From assembly GCF_009827535.1 (NCBI RefSeq), contig NZ_WTYN01000001.1, forward strand, positions 1,550,001 through 1,614,000: a stretch of DNA of 64,000 bases, read 5' to 3'. Shown here piece after piece: positions 25,879-36,015 of this stretch; positions within the stretch are counted from its first letter, which is position 1, and every line of letters starts with the position of its first letter. The position numbers and the translations under genes were made by a program. This DNA is from Qipengyuania oceanensis. GTDB lineage: Bacteria; Pseudomonadota; Alphaproteobacteria; Sphingomonadales; Sphingomonadaceae. The notes under the pieces are model-generated. The model ran no database searches. It saw nothing but the letters and a program-made list of their open reading frames with translations, and was not told where the DNA came from.

Positions 25879-25961
25879 TGGGGGTCAGACCCAAAATTCC
25901 TGCAGATTCCGGAGCTGGCCCCAGGGAATACTGCGTTTCCAGCGGGGGCCTGACCTGTGAT
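25879..25961. repeat. REP-like palindromic element abutting the prmC stop
   Basis: An 83-base stretch with the perfect palindrome GGGTCAGACCC at 25882-25892, an imperfect second copy (GGGGGCCTGACCTG, near 25944-25957) and a CTGGCCCCAG palindrome between them (25915-25924). It begins two bases after the prmC stop and differs in style from ordinary gaps here. The GGGTC-GACCC core recalls REP sequences linked to Y1 (RAYT) transposases, but no transposase is present. Only one copy was found in the window. Confidence 0.45.
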
Positions 25962-26816
25962 TTAGACGTTGGGCCCGTCCTTGCCAACCCCTCTTGTGAG
26001 AATAGCCGCCCGGTCGCGACCGGCGAGATCTTGCCGAACCGCGCATTCCAGCCCGCCGACCCTGGCGATTTGGGCGATCGCTGCCGCCTGCCGATGACCG
26101 ATCTCGAAGATCGCGGTGCCGCCCGGAGCCAGCAATCCGCTGACCTGCGGGACCAGGTGGAGATAGTCGTCGAGACCCTCGGGGCCGGCGAACAGCGCGC
26201 CCGCTGGCTCGAACAGGCGAACATCGGGGTCGAGCGCTGCATCCGCCTCGACATAAGGCGGGTTGCACAACACCAGGTCGAACCGGCCCAGGTCTTCGCT
26301 CCAGCCGTCCTGCAGCCAGTCAAGCAGGAAGAAACGGGCGCGACCCTCTATGCCCAGCGCATCGGCATTGCCATGCGCTACGGCGAGCGCGGCGGGCGAG
26401 CGATCGGTGCCGACGCCCGTCCAGCCGGGCCGGTTGGCGAGGAAGGCGAGCAGCAGTGCGCCCGAACCCGTGCCCAGGTCCAGCACCCGGCCCGTGTCGC
26501 CTGCCATATCCAGTGCGGCTTCGACGATCGTCTCGCTGTCGCCACGCGGGATCAGCGTGTCCGGCGTGACAGCGAGGTCGAGGCCGTAGAATTCCTGCCG
26601 CCCGACGATATGTGCGACGGGCTCGTGCAGGGCGCGGCGATCGACCAGCGCGGCAAAGCTTTCGGGCATCGGGTCGCGCATGTGCTTCAGCAGCATGTCC
26701 GAGCGGGACATGCCGAGCGCATGAGCCATCAGGATCTCGGCATCGAGCCGCGCCGTGTCACTGGTCGCGGAAAGGCGTTCCGCCGCCTCGCGCAGCGCCT
26801 CGGCGACCGTTCTCAT
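25962..26816 (-). CDS. prmC: Peptide chain release factor N(5)-glutamine methyltransferase
   Basis: A 284-residue class I SAM methyltransferase that methylates the GGQ glutamine of release factors. It has the helical N-terminal substrate domain (1 to about 80), SAM motif [15 protein letters not shown] and the diagnostic VLCNPPYVE (NPPY). The start ATG 26816 overlaps the prfA stop (ATGA), so the modifying enzyme is translationally coupled to its substrate. The 3' end touches a palindromic element. Confidence 0.96.
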   Translation of the reverse strand: MRTVAEALREAAERLSATSDTARLDAEILMAHALGMSRSDMLLKHMRDPMPESFAALVDRRALHEPVAHIVGRQEFYGLDLAVTPDTLIPRGDSETIVEAALDMAGDTGRVLDLGTGSGALLLAFLANRPGWTGVGTDRSPAALAVAHGNADALGIEGRARFFLLDWLQDGWSEDLGRFDLVLCNPPYVEADAALDPDVRLFEPAGALFAGPEGLDDYLHLVPQVSGLLAPGGTAIFEIGHRQAAAIAQIARVGGLECAVRQDLAGRDRAAILTRGVGKDGPNV

Positions 26817-27880
26817 TCCTCCAGCGCCGCGAGCCGCTTGGCCTCGTCCTCGGCGATCAGCGCGTCGATCACTTCGCCAAGTCCCGGCCCGGCGATGATC
26901 TGCGGCAGCTTCTGCAAGGTGAGGCCGATCCGGTGGTCGGTCACGCGGCCCTGCGGGAAATTGTAAGTGCGGATGCGTTCCGACCGGTCGCCCGATCCGA
27001 CCATCGCCTTGCGCGCCTCCGCTTCCGCGCCCTGCGCCTCGTCGCGCGTCTTCTCGTAGAGCCGCGCGCGCAGGACCTGCATCGCCTTTTCGCGGTTCTT
27101 GTGCTGGCTGCGCCCGTCCTGGCAGGTGACGACGATGCCGCTCGGCTCGTGGGTGATGCGGATCGCGCTGTCGGTGGTGTTGACGTGCTGGCCGCCGGCC
27201 CCGCTCGCGCGGTAGGTGTCGATCTTGAGGTCGCCCGGGTCGATCTGGATATCGACCTCGTCCGGCTCGGGCAGCACCGCCACGGTCGCGGCGCTGGTAT
27301 GAATGCGCCCGCCGCTCTCGGTCTCCGGCACGCGCTGGACGCGGTGGACCCCGCTTTCGAACTTCAGCTTGGCGAACACTCCGTTGCCGGTGACATTGGC
27401 GACGATTTCCTTGAACCCGCCCACTTCGGAGGTGCTGATGCTGACCGGTTCGACCTTCCAGCCGTTCTCCGCCGCGTAGCGTTCGTACATGCGGTAGAGG
27501 TCGCCCGCGAACAGCGCGGCCTCGTCCCCGCCAGTCCCGGCGCGGATTTCCAGCATTGCGGGCCTCGCATCGGCGCTGTCACGCGGGAGCATGGCGACGG
27601 CAAGCTCGCGCTCGGCCTCGGGCAGGCGCTCGCGCAAGCTGGCGAGCTCTTCCTCGGCCATGGCCTTCATTTCCGGATCGCCGAGCATTTCCTCGAGGTC
27701 CGCGATCTCGGCGCGGGCGACCCTGATCTCGTTAGCGAGCTTCGCGACCGGCTCGAGCTCGGCATAGTCGCGGCTCGCCTGCACGAAGGCATCGCCTTCG
27801 AGCTGGCCGGACGCCATCCGCGCCTCGAGTTCGGCGAAGCGATGGCTGATCTGGTCGAGGCGTTCGGCGGGTATGGTCAC
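26813..27880 (-). CDS. prfA: Peptide chain release factor 1
   Basis: 355 residues, full length. It recognises UAA/UAG and triggers peptide release. The GGQ motif lies in [17 protein letters not shown], and the anticodon-like PxT-type tripeptide region precedes it. Translation starts at GTG (27880), which overlaps the hisS stop as GTGA; the family N-terminus ([19 protein letters not shown]) supports this start. It is part of the hisS-prfA-prmC run. Confidence 0.97.
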   Translation of the reverse strand: MTIPAERLDQISHRFAELEARMASGQLEGDAFVQASRDYAELEPVAKLANEIRVARAEIADLEEMLGDPEMKAMAEEELASLRERLPEAERELAVAMLPRDSADARPAMLEIRAGTGGDEAALFAGDLYRMYERYAAENGWKVEPVSISTSEVGGFKEIVANVTGNGVFAKLKFESGVHRVQRVPETESGGRIHTSAATVAVLPEPDEVDIQIDPGDLKIDTYRASGAGGQHVNTTDSAIRITHEPSGIVVTCQDGRSQHKNREKAMQVLRARLYEKTRDEAQGAEAEARKAMVGSGDRSERIRTYNFPQGRVTDHRIGLTLQKLPQIIAGPGLGEVIDALIAEDEAKRLAALEE

Positions 27881-29106
27881 GCGATGAGCGATTCTATCTC
27901 GTCTTGACGGGCACCGCGCACGCGCACCTCGTCCGCACCCGCGAATGATACGATCGAGCCCGCGCCCATCTTCTGCGCCTTGTCGAACCGCTTGCGCGGG
28001 CTTCCGCTCGCCATCAACTCGCCGCTGAACCCGGCCGCGCGCAGTTTTCCGAGCGCAGCAATCGCCTCGGCAGTCATGGCATCGTCCTCGACGACCACGA
28101 TCACGTCGGCGACCTGCTCTCCGCGATCCCCCACCAGCATCGCCAGCCGCTCGATCCCGGCGGCCCAGCCGACCGCAGGCGTCGGTGCGCCGCCGAGACT
28201 TTCCATCAGGCCATCATAGCGCCCACCGCCGAGGATGGTGCTCTTGCTACCGAGCTTGCCGGCGGCATCGCTGCCCTCGTCAGGAATGAATTCGAAGGCG
28301 GTGTGGCGATAGTAATCCAGCCCGCGCACGAGGCTTTCCGCGCGGGTCCACTTCACCCCGGCGGCATCCAGCCCGCTGGTCACCGCGTCGAAAAAGCCGC
28401 GCGCCTCGTCCGAAAGGTAGGCGTCGATCTTGGGTGCATCGGCGACGAAGCGCTGGTCGCGGCGGTCCTTGGAATCAAGGATGCGCAGCGGGTTCTTCTC
28501 CAGCCGCTCCTGCGAATCCTCGCTCAATTCGTCCTTCACCGCGCGGAAGTGCTCGACGAGCGCAGCGCGCCATGCCTCGCGGCTGTCGCCATCGCCGAGC
28601 GTGTTGAGGTGCAGCGTGACACCCTCGATGCCCAGTTCGCGGATCACCTGTTCGGCCATCGCCAGCAATTCGACATCGGCCTGCGGCTCGGGTGCGCCGA
28701 TGATCTCGGCGTCGATCTGGTGAAACTGGCGATAGCGGCCCTTCTGCGGACGCTCGTAGCGGAACAGCGGCCCGTGCGTCGCGACCTTGAGCGGGGCGTG
28801 CTGCTGCCAGCCGTTGGAGAGATAGGCGCGCGCGATGCCGGCAGTGAATTCCGGACGCAGCGTCAGCGAATCGCCGCCGCGATCCTCGAAGGAATACATC
28901 TCCTTCGACACCACGTCGGTCGTCTCGCCAATCGCGCGGCTGAACACCTCTGTCTTCTCGAACACCGGCATTTCGACGCGGCGGAAGCGATAGAGCTTGC
29001 GCACCCGTTCGAACGTCTCGACGACGAAGGCGAAGGCGTCCGCATCAGCCCCGAAGATGTCCTGCGTGCCCCTGATCGCCTGCGGTGTATTGCCGGTCTT
29101 GCTCAT
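27877..29106 (-). CDS. hisS: Histidyl-tRNA synthetase
   Basis: A 409-residue class II aminoacyl-tRNA synthetase. Motif 2 is in [19 protein letters not shown], the histidine-specific loop in [15 protein letters not shown], and motif 3 in GGRYDGL with GWAAGIERL. The C-terminal anticodon domain spans about 325-409. The start is ATG at 29106, preceded by GAAGGA. The first gene of hisS-prfA-prmC, it ends in a GTGA overlap with prfA. Confidence 0.97.
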   Translation of the reverse strand: MSKTGNTPQAIRGTQDIFGADADAFAFVVETFERVRKLYRFRRVEMPVFEKTEVFSRAIGETTDVVSKEMYSFEDRGGDSLTLRPEFTAGIARAYLSNGWQQHAPLKVATHGPLFRYERPQKGRYRQFHQIDAEIIGAPEPQADVELLAMAEQVIRELGIEGVTLHLNTLGDGDSREAWRAALVEHFRAVKDELSEDSQERLEKNPLRILDSKDRRDQRFVADAPKIDAYLSDEARGFFDAVTSGLDAAGVKWTRAESLVRGLDYYRHTAFEFIPDEGSDAAGKLGSKSTILGGGRYDGLMESLGGAPTPAVGWAAGIERLAMLVGDRGEQVADVIVVVEDDAMTAEAIAALGKLRAAGFSGELMASGSPRKRFDKAQKMGAGSIVSFAGADEVRVRGARQDEIESLIA

Positions 29107-29177
29107 GATTTTCCTTCGTTCCGGGCGCGCCCTAGCGCCTCCGGCGGACCCGGAAAAGCCGTTCGTCGAAGACAAGC

Positions 29178-29206
29178 TTGCGTTCATCGGTCCGCCTGCA
29201 CATAGC
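29178..29206 (+). promoter_or_regulatory. Predicted leaderless promoter for the M61 peptidase gene
   Basis: TTGCGT (29178-29183), 17 bases, CATAGC (29201-29206), then 7 bases to the ATG at 29214. There is no Shine-Dalgarno before the ATG, consistent with a transcript starting at the A of the start codon. Confidence 0.5.
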
Positions 29207-29213
29207 GCGCGCC

Positions 29214-31169
29214 ATGAATCCCCACTCGAAGAAGCGGCCCTTCGCCGCCAGCGTCGCCCTCCTCCTTGCAACCGCTCTCGCCGCCCCGGCCATGGCGCAG
29301 GACGTCAACCGCTCCTCGCCACAGGTCGTGCCCGAGGAAGCGAGCAATCTGCCGCCCACGTTGGATGCGCCCTATCCCGGCGGTACGATGCAACTGGAAG
29401 TCGATGCGAGCGACACCCGCACCCGCGCCTTCCGCATCAAGCAGACCATCCCCGTCGCCGCCGGCACGAGCGAGTTGACGCTGGTCTATCCCAAATGGCT
29501 GCCGGGCAACCACTCGGCCACCGGCAAGATTTCTGAACTGGGCGGCATCCGCTTCCTGGTCGACGGCAAGCCGGTGAGCTGGGCCCGCGACCCGGTCGAA
29601 GTGCACGCCTTCCATCTGGACCTGCCCGCAGGCGCGAGCGAGGTGGTCGCCGAAATGGTCTTCACCTCGGCGCTCGAATCGAGCGACGGGCGCATCATGA
29701 TGACCGATGCGCTGCTCAACATGCAGTTCGAGAAGGTCAGCCTCTACCCGGCCGGCCACTACGTGCGCCGCATCAAGGTCGAGCCGAGCCTCAAGCTGCC
29801 GCAGGGCTGGACCGCGGCGAGCGCCATGGACGGCCAGAGCCAGTCGGGCCAGTGGGTCCGCTGGGCAGAAACCGATTACGAGACGCTGGTCGATTCGCCG
29901 GTGTTCGCTGGCGAGCATCACAAGAGCTTTGATCTCGGCCACAATGTCGATCTCGAACTGTTCGGCGACAACGCCAAGGACATCGAGACCAAGCCCGAGC
30001 AGATCGCCGCGCACCGCAAGCTGGTGAACGAAGCGCTGGCCGCATTCGGCGCGTTCCATTTCGACCACTACGACTTCCTGCTCGCCGCGAGCGACGAGAT
30101 CGGCGGGATCGGGCTGGAGCACCACCGTTCGAGCGAGAACCAGCTGGCCGCCAATGCCTTCACCGACTGGGAAGGCCAGGAGTTCGATCGCGACCTGCTG
30201 CCGCACGAAATGTCGCACAGCTGGGTCGGCAAGTTCCGCCGCCCGGAAAAGCTCTGGACCCCCGACTACCACCGCCCCATGCAGGACAATTTGCTGTGGG
30301 TCTACGAAGGGCAGGACATGTTCTGGGGCCTCGTGCTGGCGGCACGTTCGGGCCTGCAGTCGCCCGAGATCGTGCGCGGCGCGCTCGCCAATTACGCCGG
30401 CATCTTCACCGCCCAGCCGGGCCGCGAGTTCCGTTCGGTCGAGGACACCACTTTCGAACCGATCATGTCGGGCCGCAAGTCGCGCCCCTTCCCCTCGCTG
30501 CTGCGCAACGAGGACTATTACATCGAGGGCGCGCTGGTGTGGCTCGAGGCCGACCAGATCATCCGCAAGGGGACCAGCGGCCGCAAGGGCCTCGACGATT
30601 TCGCCAAGGCGTTCTTCGGCATCAAGCCGGGCGACTGGGGCGTGGTGACCTTCGATTTCGACGAGGTGGTGAGCACGCTGAACGGCGTCTACGCCTACGA
30701 CTGGGCGAACTTCCTCGACACGCGGTTCCGCCAGCCGAACCAGCCGGCGCCGCTCAAGGGCTTCGAAATGGCTGGTTACACGCTCGCCTGGACCGAGGAG
30801 GAGAACCCCTATCTCAAGCAGGCCTACGCCGGCAGCGGCTCGGTCAACCTGTTCTATTCGCTCGGCATCAACGTAAACAAGAGCGGCAAGGTCACCTCGA
30901 CCCTGTGGGAAGGTCCGGCATTCAAGGCGGGCCTCGTCAACGGCGCGGAGATCGTCGCGGTCAACGGCAAGGCGTTCTCGGCCGACCGGATCAAGGAAGT
31001 CGTCTCTGCGACCAAGGATGGCGGCAAGGTCGAACTGATCGTGAAGCGTGGCGACGAGTTCGAAACGATCGCGATCCCCTACACCGGCGGGCTGCGCTAT
31101 CCGCAGCTGGTAAAGACCGCCAAGGGCGAGGCCGGGCTCGACCGCCTGCTCGCTCCGCGCACCAAGTAG
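29214..31169 (+). CDS. M61 family metallopeptidase (glycyl aminopeptidase type) with PDZ domain
   Basis: A 651-residue exported protein: signal peptide (1 to about 25, AAPAMA), a beta-rich N-terminal domain, a catalytic domain with the zinc motif HEMSH at 331-335 and the following [12 protein letters not shown], and a C-terminal PDZ domain (about 565-640: [20 protein letters not shown]). It trims N-terminal residues from periplasmic peptides. ATG at 29214 begins the signal peptide; an in-frame ATG upstream would put charged residues before it. It is divergent from hisS. Confidence 0.93.
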   Translation: MNPHSKKRPFAASVALLLATALAAPAMAQDVNRSSPQVVPEEASNLPPTLDAPYPGGTMQLEVDASDTRTRAFRIKQTIPVAAGTSELTLVYPKWLPGNHSATGKISELGGIRFLVDGKPVSWARDPVEVHAFHLDLPAGASEVVAEMVFTSALESSDGRIMMTDALLNMQFEKVSLYPAGHYVRRIKVEPSLKLPQGWTAASAMDGQSQSGQWVRWAETDYETLVDSPVFAGEHHKSFDLGHNVDLELFGDNAKDIETKPEQIAAHRKLVNEALAAFGAFHFDHYDFLLAASDEIGGIGLEHHRSSENQLAANAFTDWEGQEFDRDLLPHEMSHSWVGKFRRPEKLWTPDYHRPMQDNLLWVYEGQDMFWGLVLAARSGLQSPEIVRGALANYAGIFTAQPGREFRSVEDTTFEPIMSGRKSRPFPSLLRNEDYYIEGALVWLEADQIIRKGTSGRKGLDDFAKAFFGIKPGDWGVVTFDFDEVVSTLNGVYAYDWANFLDTRFRQPNQPAPLKGFEMAGYTLAWTEEENPYLKQAYAGSGSVNLFYSLGINVNKSGKVTSTLWEGPAFKAGLVNGAEIVAVNGKAFSADRIKEVVSATKDGGKVELIVKRGDEFETIAIPYTGGLRYPQLVKTAKGEAGLDRLLAPRTK

Positions 31170-31295
31170 GCCGCTGGGATCGGGCCTAGCCAAGCCCGCA
31201 TCCAGCGCATAAAGGCTTCCTCCAACGAGCACCGGGGCACGTATTCCGGCGCCGTGGGGAGGGATGCACCGTCATCCAACCAGGAAAAGCGATCC

Positions 31296-31823
31296 ATGCG
31301 CATCGACAAGATTCCGACCGGGACCAACCCGCCCGAAGACCTCAACGTGATCATCGAGGTTCCGACCGGCGGGGAGCCGGTTAAGTACGAATTCGACAAG
31401 GAATCGGGCGCGCTGTTCGTCGACCGTATCCTTCACACCCCCATGCGCTACCCGGCGAACTACGGCTTCGTGCCGCATACGCTCTCGCCCGACGGCGACC
31501 CGCTCGACGCGCTGGTGATCGCCCGCTCGCCCTTCATCGCCGGATGCGTGGTGCGCGCGCGCCCGATCGGCGTGCTCAACCTGGAAGACGAGCATGGCGG
31601 CGACGAGAAGCTGATCTGCGTGCCGATCGACACGACCTTTCCCTATTACTCGGACGTGGCCGAAACCAAGGACCTGCCGAGCATCATCTTCCAGCAGATC
31701 GAGCACTTCTTCACCCACTACAAGGATCTCGAAGCCGAGAAATGGGTGCGGGTCGGCCAGTGGGGCAATGCGCAGGAGGCCAAGCGCATCACGATGGAAG
31801 CGATCGAGCGCTACAAGGCCTGA
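31296..31823 (+). CDS. ppa: Inorganic pyrophosphatase
   Basis: A 175-residue family I pyrophosphatase that removes PPi in the cytosol. The signature DGDPLDALV holds metal-binding aspartates; other active-site stretches are KYEFDKESGALFVDRIL and YPANYGFVPHTL. The start is ATG at 31296 with AGGAAAA upstream. It is monocistronic, meeting the MscS-BON gene tail to tail (3 bases between stops). Confidence 0.96.
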   Translation: MRIDKIPTGTNPPEDLNVIIEVPTGGEPVKYEFDKESGALFVDRILHTPMRYPANYGFVPHTLSPDGDPLDALVIARSPFIAGCVVRARPIGVLNLEDEHGGDEKLICVPIDTTFPYYSDVAETKDLPSIIFQQIEHFFTHYKDLEAEKWVRVGQWGNAQEAKRITMEAIERYKA

Positions 31824-31826
31824 AGA

Positions 31827-33245
31827 TCACTCCACCGGGCGGCGCGAATCGAGCAGGTCCTTCTCCTGCCCCTCGTCCGCGGTGGAGCGCTCCGCCTCGA
31901 CCATCCTGGCCACTTCGTCGTCGGGCCGCACGTCTTCGGAATGGCTCGCCGAAGAGGCGGACGCAGCAGCAGCCATCGCCTTGCGATCGGCGGCAGACGG
32001 GCCCGGCGTCCGGCGGCCGCTCTCGGTGATGTTCTCGAACGGCAGGGGCGTCGTGCGCTCGTCAAAGCGCAAGCGGTAGATCGGCTCGGGCAGAGCGAAA
32101 CCTGCATGTTCCAGTGCCGACTTGGCCGCCGCGATGGCGAGGCTGCGGGCGCGATACCAGTCGGCTTCGCGCTGGTCGATCCAGGCGAGGAACTGCAGCA
32201 CGACGTTCGAATCGCCGACCTGCATGATGCGGACTTCTGGCGGCGGATCGTCGAGTACGAAACTCAGCGACGAGAGCGTTTCGCGCCCGAGCTTGCGCGC
32301 CGCGTTCGGATCGTCGTCGGCATCGATACCAAGTTCGAAGTCGAACCGCCGTTGCGGGTTGCGTGTGTAATTGAGGATGACCGCGCGGAAGACCTGGCCA
32401 TTGGGAATGCGCAAGTGGTTGCCGTCGAGCGTCATCAGTACGGTCGCGCGGCTGGTGAGGCGGATAACCCGCCCTTCGCGATCGTCGATGATAACGTGAT
32501 CGTTCGGGCGGAACGGCTGGCGCAGCGACAGCATCAGCGAAGCGACGTAGTTCTCGACCGTGTCACGCATCGCGAAGCCGAGCGCCAGGCCGATGACCCC
32601 CGCGCCGCCCAGCACCGCACCCATCAATGCTCCGGCACCGATCATGTCGAGCGCGATTACGATTCCGCCGGTCACGAACACGAAGCGGATCGCGCTCGCG
32701 ATCAATTCGGCGAGGAAGCTGTTCGGCGCGATCCGGTGCCACAGGGCGGTCAATCCGGCGATCGCATAACCGATCGCGGCAATCGCCAGTGCGACGAGGA
32801 CGGCCACGCCGATCAGCGGCAACATGGCGGCAAAGCCTGCCAGCTTGTCCTTGAGCGAGCCGATCCCTCCCACGTTCTCGCCCAGCGAAAGGTCGCGCTC
32901 GAGCCCGTTTTCGACCGTCACGACCCCGCTCACCCGCGAAGCGATGTTCTCGGCGCGGTCGATGTCCTCGCTCGATGGAACCTTGCCCGACAGCGAGACC
33001 ACGCCCTGCTGGACAGAGACGCGGACGTTCTTGAACGCCGGCAATTCGCCGTAGATTCCGGCCAACCGCCCGGAAATGCGCTCGTCCGCCCCGTCGTCCT
33101 GCGCGGCATCGATGGCCTGGCTGACATTGTCCGCGGGTTGCGGTGCGGTCTCCTCGGCCACGGGCAAGGCCGCGAAGGCCGGCGCGGCGAGCAGCTGCGC
33201 GAAGGCCAGCAACAGCGCGATCGAAAATTTCGCCAGAACGCTTAT
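31827..33245 (-). CDS. MscS-family channel with periplasmic BON domain
   Basis: About 472 residues. After a signal peptide comes a BON domain (GRLAGIYGELPAFKNVRVSVQQG... ending VTVENGLE), then four to five membrane helices, the MscS pore/beta domain (ALGFAMRDTVENYVASLMLSLRQPF core, RPNDHVIIDDREGRVI) and a disordered acidic C-terminus. The first usual start codon, TTG at 33212, would remove the basic n-region. The frame stays open upstream as SVLAKFSIALLLAFAQ, and GGGAG (33257-33253) sits well placed for the ATA codon at 33245-33243, which overlaps the pmbA stop. The start is therefore uncertain. It is a mechanosensitive channel of the inner membrane. Confidence 0.85.
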   Translation of the reverse strand: MSVLAKFSIALLLAFAQLLAAPAFAALPVAEETAPQPADNVSQAIDAAQDDGADERISGRLAGIYGELPAFKNVRVSVQQGVVSLSGKVPSSEDIDRAENIASRVSGVVTVENGLERDLSLGENVGGIGSLKDKLAGFAAMLPLIGVAVLVALAIAAIGYAIAGLTALWHRIAPNSFLAELIASAIRFVFVTGGIVIALDMIGAGALMGAVLGGAGVIGLALGFAMRDTVENYVASLMLSLRQPFRPNDHVIIDDREGRVIRLTSRATVLMTLDGNHLRIPNGQVFRAVILNYTRNPQRRFDFELGIDADDDPNAARKLGRETLSSLSFVLDDPPPEVRIMQVGDSNVVLQFLAWIDQREADWYRARSLAIAAAKSALEHAGFALPEPIYRLRFDERTTPLPFENITESGRRTPGPSAADRKAMAAAASASSASHSEDVRPDDEVARMVEAERSTADEGQEKDLLDSRRPVE

Positions 33246-34591
33246 TCGCCGTCTCCCGCAACCGTCATGCCGTCGATCCTCAAGGTAGGAACGTTGATTG
33301 CGCGATGGGTTTCCGGATCGTTTGCCGGAGTCATTCGCGCGAACATGTCGAGCAGATTGCCCGCGATCGTGAATTCGGCGACCGCTTCCGCGATTGCGCC
33401 GTTGCGAATGCGGAAGCCCGCCGCACCCCGGCTGAAGTCGCCGGTCACCCCGTTAACCCCCTGTCCGAAGGCATGGGTCACCAGCACGCCGTCCTCGATC
33501 TCGGCGATCATCGACTCGCGCGAGATCGTGCCAGGCGCCATGTCGACGTTGGACACGCTGGTCCCGCCCGCGCCTTTCCCGGCGTGACCGGTCAGCGGCA
33601 GGCCGAGTTGCAGCGCCGCGGCACGGTTGGTCATCCAGCCGAACATCCGGCCATCGACGATCAGGTCGCGCCGCTGCGTTGCCACCCCCTCGCCATCGAA
33701 CGGACGCGAGCGAAGGCCGCGGGGTTTGTGCGGATCCTCGACGATCCGGATCGCCGGATCCATCAGCTCATCCTGCTCGTGACCGAGCAGGAAAGTGGCT
33801 TTTCGGGCCGCCGCCACTCCGCACATCGAGCCGACGAGATAGTTCACCAGCGAGGCGCTGATCCGCCGGTCGAAAACCACCGGCATGACCCGGCTCGGCA
33901 GCTTGGCGGGGTTCAGCCGGGCGACGGCGCGCTCGCCGGCCAACCTGCCGACCTCGTCGGGCGGCGGCAGATCTTCCAGATGCCGCGCCACGCGCTGCGC
34001 GCTGTCGCGCTGCATCGCGCCGCCTTCGCCCGCGATGACGCCGCAATAGAGCGCGTGCGTCGTCGCGCCGTAGCCGCCCGAAAAGCCTTCGCTGGTCGCC
34101 AGCGAGACCAGCGCACGGGTCGCACTGGCAGCCGATGCCTCGCTGTTGGCGACGCCCGCTACGGCGCGCGCCGCATCCTCGGCAGCCAGCGCACGGTCCC
34201 TGAGAAGTTCGGGCGATGGCTCGTGCGGGTCGACGAGGTCGAGTGCGGAGGCGTCACGCGATCCGCCAGCCAGGTCTGCGCTGTCGACCAGCCCGCTGTA
34301 AGGATCTTCTGGCGCCAGCCGCGCCATCGCCACCGCCCGCTCGGCCATTTCGGCGAACGCCTGGGCAGTGAAATCGCTGGTTCGCACCGATGCCGATCGC
34401 TGCCCGACGAAGACGCGCAGCGCGATCTCCTCGCCCTCGGAGCGTTCGACGTCCTCGATTTTGCCGAGCCGCACCGTGACCGCTTCGGAACTCCCGGCCG
34501 CGGCCGTGGCCTCCGCAGCGTCCGCACCGGCACGGCGCGCGGCGTCGAGCGCCTGGGCGCAGCGATCCTGTGCTGTCTGGGCATCAATCAT
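33242..34591 (-). CDS. pmbA: TldD/PmbA family protein
   Basis: A 449-residue protein of the TldD/PmbA (TldE) family. The partner TldD carries the zinc site; PmbA/TldE forms the other half of the heterodimeric protease that processes peptides and helps degrade proteins. Marks are RAGADAAEATAAAG, LRVFVGQRSASVRTSD, the GHAGKGAGGTSVSNVDM stretch and NGAIAEAVAEFTIAGNLLDM. No HExxxH is present, as expected for the PmbA half; tldD is not in the window. The start is ATG at 34591. It ends just inside the presumed start of the MscS-BON gene. Confidence 0.93.
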   Translation of the reverse strand: MIDAQTAQDRCAQALDAARRAGADAAEATAAAGSSEAVTVRLGKIEDVERSEGEEIALRVFVGQRSASVRTSDFTAQAFAEMAERAVAMARLAPEDPYSGLVDSADLAGGSRDASALDLVDPHEPSPELLRDRALAAEDAARAVAGVANSEASAASATRALVSLATSEGFSGGYGATTHALYCGVIAGEGGAMQRDSAQRVARHLEDLPPPDEVGRLAGERAVARLNPAKLPSRVMPVVFDRRISASLVNYLVGSMCGVAAARKATFLLGHEQDELMDPAIRIVEDPHKPRGLRSRPFDGEGVATQRRDLIVDGRMFGWMTNRAAALQLGLPLTGHAGKGAGGTSVSNVDMAPGTISRESMIAEIEDGVLVTHAFGQGVNGVTGDFSRGAAGFRIRNGAIAEAVAEFTIAGNLLDMFARMTPANDPETHRAINVPTLRIDGMTVAGDGE

Positions 34592-34646
34592 GGGTCTGCT
34601 CTGCCGAGCGGTTCGGCACAGCGCAAGTGCGGGGGCGGCCGGGAAG

Positions 34647-35027
34647 TCAGCCGATCGAGGTCAGCAATTTGAAGAGCGCCGTCAACGCCAGCGGCAGCCC
34701 GATGGCGAGCAACCAGAGGAGAATGCGGTCCCGGCGGTAGGCGGCCGCAAGCGATCGGTCGTGCGCCTGCTCCTCGCTCAGCGTCTGCCAGCGTCTCTCG
34801 AACCAGCGGCATGCGGGAATGATCATCGCGACCAGCACCACGAGCGCCAGGTAGGGCAGGATGCTGCTGCTACCGTCCTTCATCGCGTCGACCGTCACGA
34901 AAATCTGCAGGCCTGTATAGACCAGCAACGCATAGGCGATGTTGTCGCTCATGCCCTTGCGCCAGTCGACCGTTGTCTCGGTCGTTGCCGGCGCGCCTTC
35001 TTCGAGCGTTTCGCTCATCGACTGCAT
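34647..35027 (-). CDS. Small integral membrane protein
   Basis: A 126-residue protein with a short acidic N-terminus and three predicted helices (about 27-45, 52-70, 103-122), and a basic loop with RRWQTLSEEQAHDRS. No family is recognised. ATG at 35027 is chosen because AGAGGAAA lies 7-9 bases upstream; a second ATG is at 35018. It heads the minus-strand run with pmbA (55-base gap) and is divergent from lptB. Confidence 0.75.
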   Translation of the reverse strand: MQSMSETLEEGAPATTETTVDWRKGMSDNIAYALLVYTGLQIFVTVDAMKDGSSSILPYLALVVLVAMIIPACRWFERRWQTLSEEQAHDRSLAAAYRRDRILLWLLAIGLPLALTALFKLLTSIG

Positions 35028-35194
35028 CCCCGAATTTCCTCTCCGCAGCAGAGTATTCCAGCTTACGATAGTTCGCGCAAGCTGCCGCGAAGGGAAGTCC
35101 GGGGCCGCGGCCCGCCCCGTGCCATGCACGAAGCCTGCCATTTTTCCCGCCGCGGGGCTTTTCTGCGCCTGCGCCCATGCTAAGGCAGGACACG

Positions 35195-35989
35195 ATGACC
35201 ACGCTCGAGGATACCGCCGCGATGGACGAAGCGCAGCTGGAAGAAGGCGCCGCGCCGCCGATTCCGCAAGGCGGCCTGGAAGTCATCTCGATCGCGAAGA
35301 GCTACGACAAGCGGGCGGTGCTGACCGACATCTCGCTGACCGTCGGCAAGGGCGAGGTGCTCGGCCTCCTCGGCCCCAACGGCGCGGGCAAGACCACCTG
35401 TTTCTATTCGATCATGGGCCTCGTGAGGCCCGATGCCGGTCGCATCCTGATGGACGGCGAGGACGTGACCAAGCTGCCGATGTATCGCCGCGCGATCCTG
35501 GGCCTCGGCTACCTGCCGCAGGAAACCAGCATCTTCCGCGGCATGACCGTCGAGCAGAACATCGCCTGCGTCCTCGAGATGGTCGAACCCGACGCAGAGA
35601 CGCGTTCCGCCGAACTCGAACGCCTGCTCGACGAATTCGGCCTCACCCGTTTGCGCACCAGCCCGGCGATGGCGCTTTCGGGCGGTGAACGGCGCCGCTG
35701 CGAAATCGCCCGGGCGCTGGCGGCCAAGCCTTCTATCATGCTGCTCGACGAACCCTTCGCGGGGATCGACCCGCTTTCGATCAGCGACATCCGCGACCTG
35801 GTTAAGGACTTGAAGACGCGCGGCATCGGCGTGCTCATTACCGATCACAACGTGCGCGAAACGCTCGAAATCGTCGATCGCGCCTGCATCATCTACGGCG
35901 GCGAAGTGCTGTTCGCAGGGACGCCGGAAGCGCTGGTCGCCGACGAGAATGTCCGCCGCCTGTACCTGGGCGAAAGCTTCAGCCTGTGA
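35195..35989 (+). CDS. lptB: LPS export ABC transporter ATPase LptB
   Basis: A 264-residue ATPase that powers LPS extraction from the inner membrane by LptFG. Walker A GPNGAGKTT, the LptB-type LGYLPQETSIFRGMTVEQN (Q-loop and following), signature LSGGERRR, Walker B IMLLDEPFAGIDP and switch TDHNVRETL are all present. ATG at 35195 is preferred, with GCAGGA 4 bases before it; an ATG at 35177 is possible. It has a longer acidic N-terminus than E. coli LptB. It is followed by rpoN after 26 bases, as in many proteobacteria. Confidence 0.96.
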   Translation: MTTLEDTAAMDEAQLEEGAAPPIPQGGLEVISIAKSYDKRAVLTDISLTVGKGEVLGLLGPNGAGKTTCFYSIMGLVRPDAGRILMDGEDVTKLPMYRRAILGLGYLPQETSIFRGMTVEQNIACVLEMVEPDAETRSAELERLLDEFGLTRLRTSPAMALSGGERRRCEIARALAAKPSIMLLDEPFAGIDPLSISDIRDLVKDLKTRGIGVLITDHNVRETLEIVDRACIIYGGEVLFAGTPEALVADENVRRLYLGESFSL

Positions 35990-36015
35990 CACGGCACCAC
36001 GGCTGGAGCTGAACC

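Noticed and set aside
25009-25953. Val/Leu-rich plus-strand frame opposite the DUF4167 gene that looks like a membrane protein
   Set aside because: Hydrophobicity arises from the complement of GAC/CGN-rich low-complexity codons; DUF4167 is on the other strand in conserved synteny.
31164-31190. Hairpin TAGGCC...GGCCTA after the M61 gene
   Set aside because: Six-base stem without a U-run; not enough to call a terminator.
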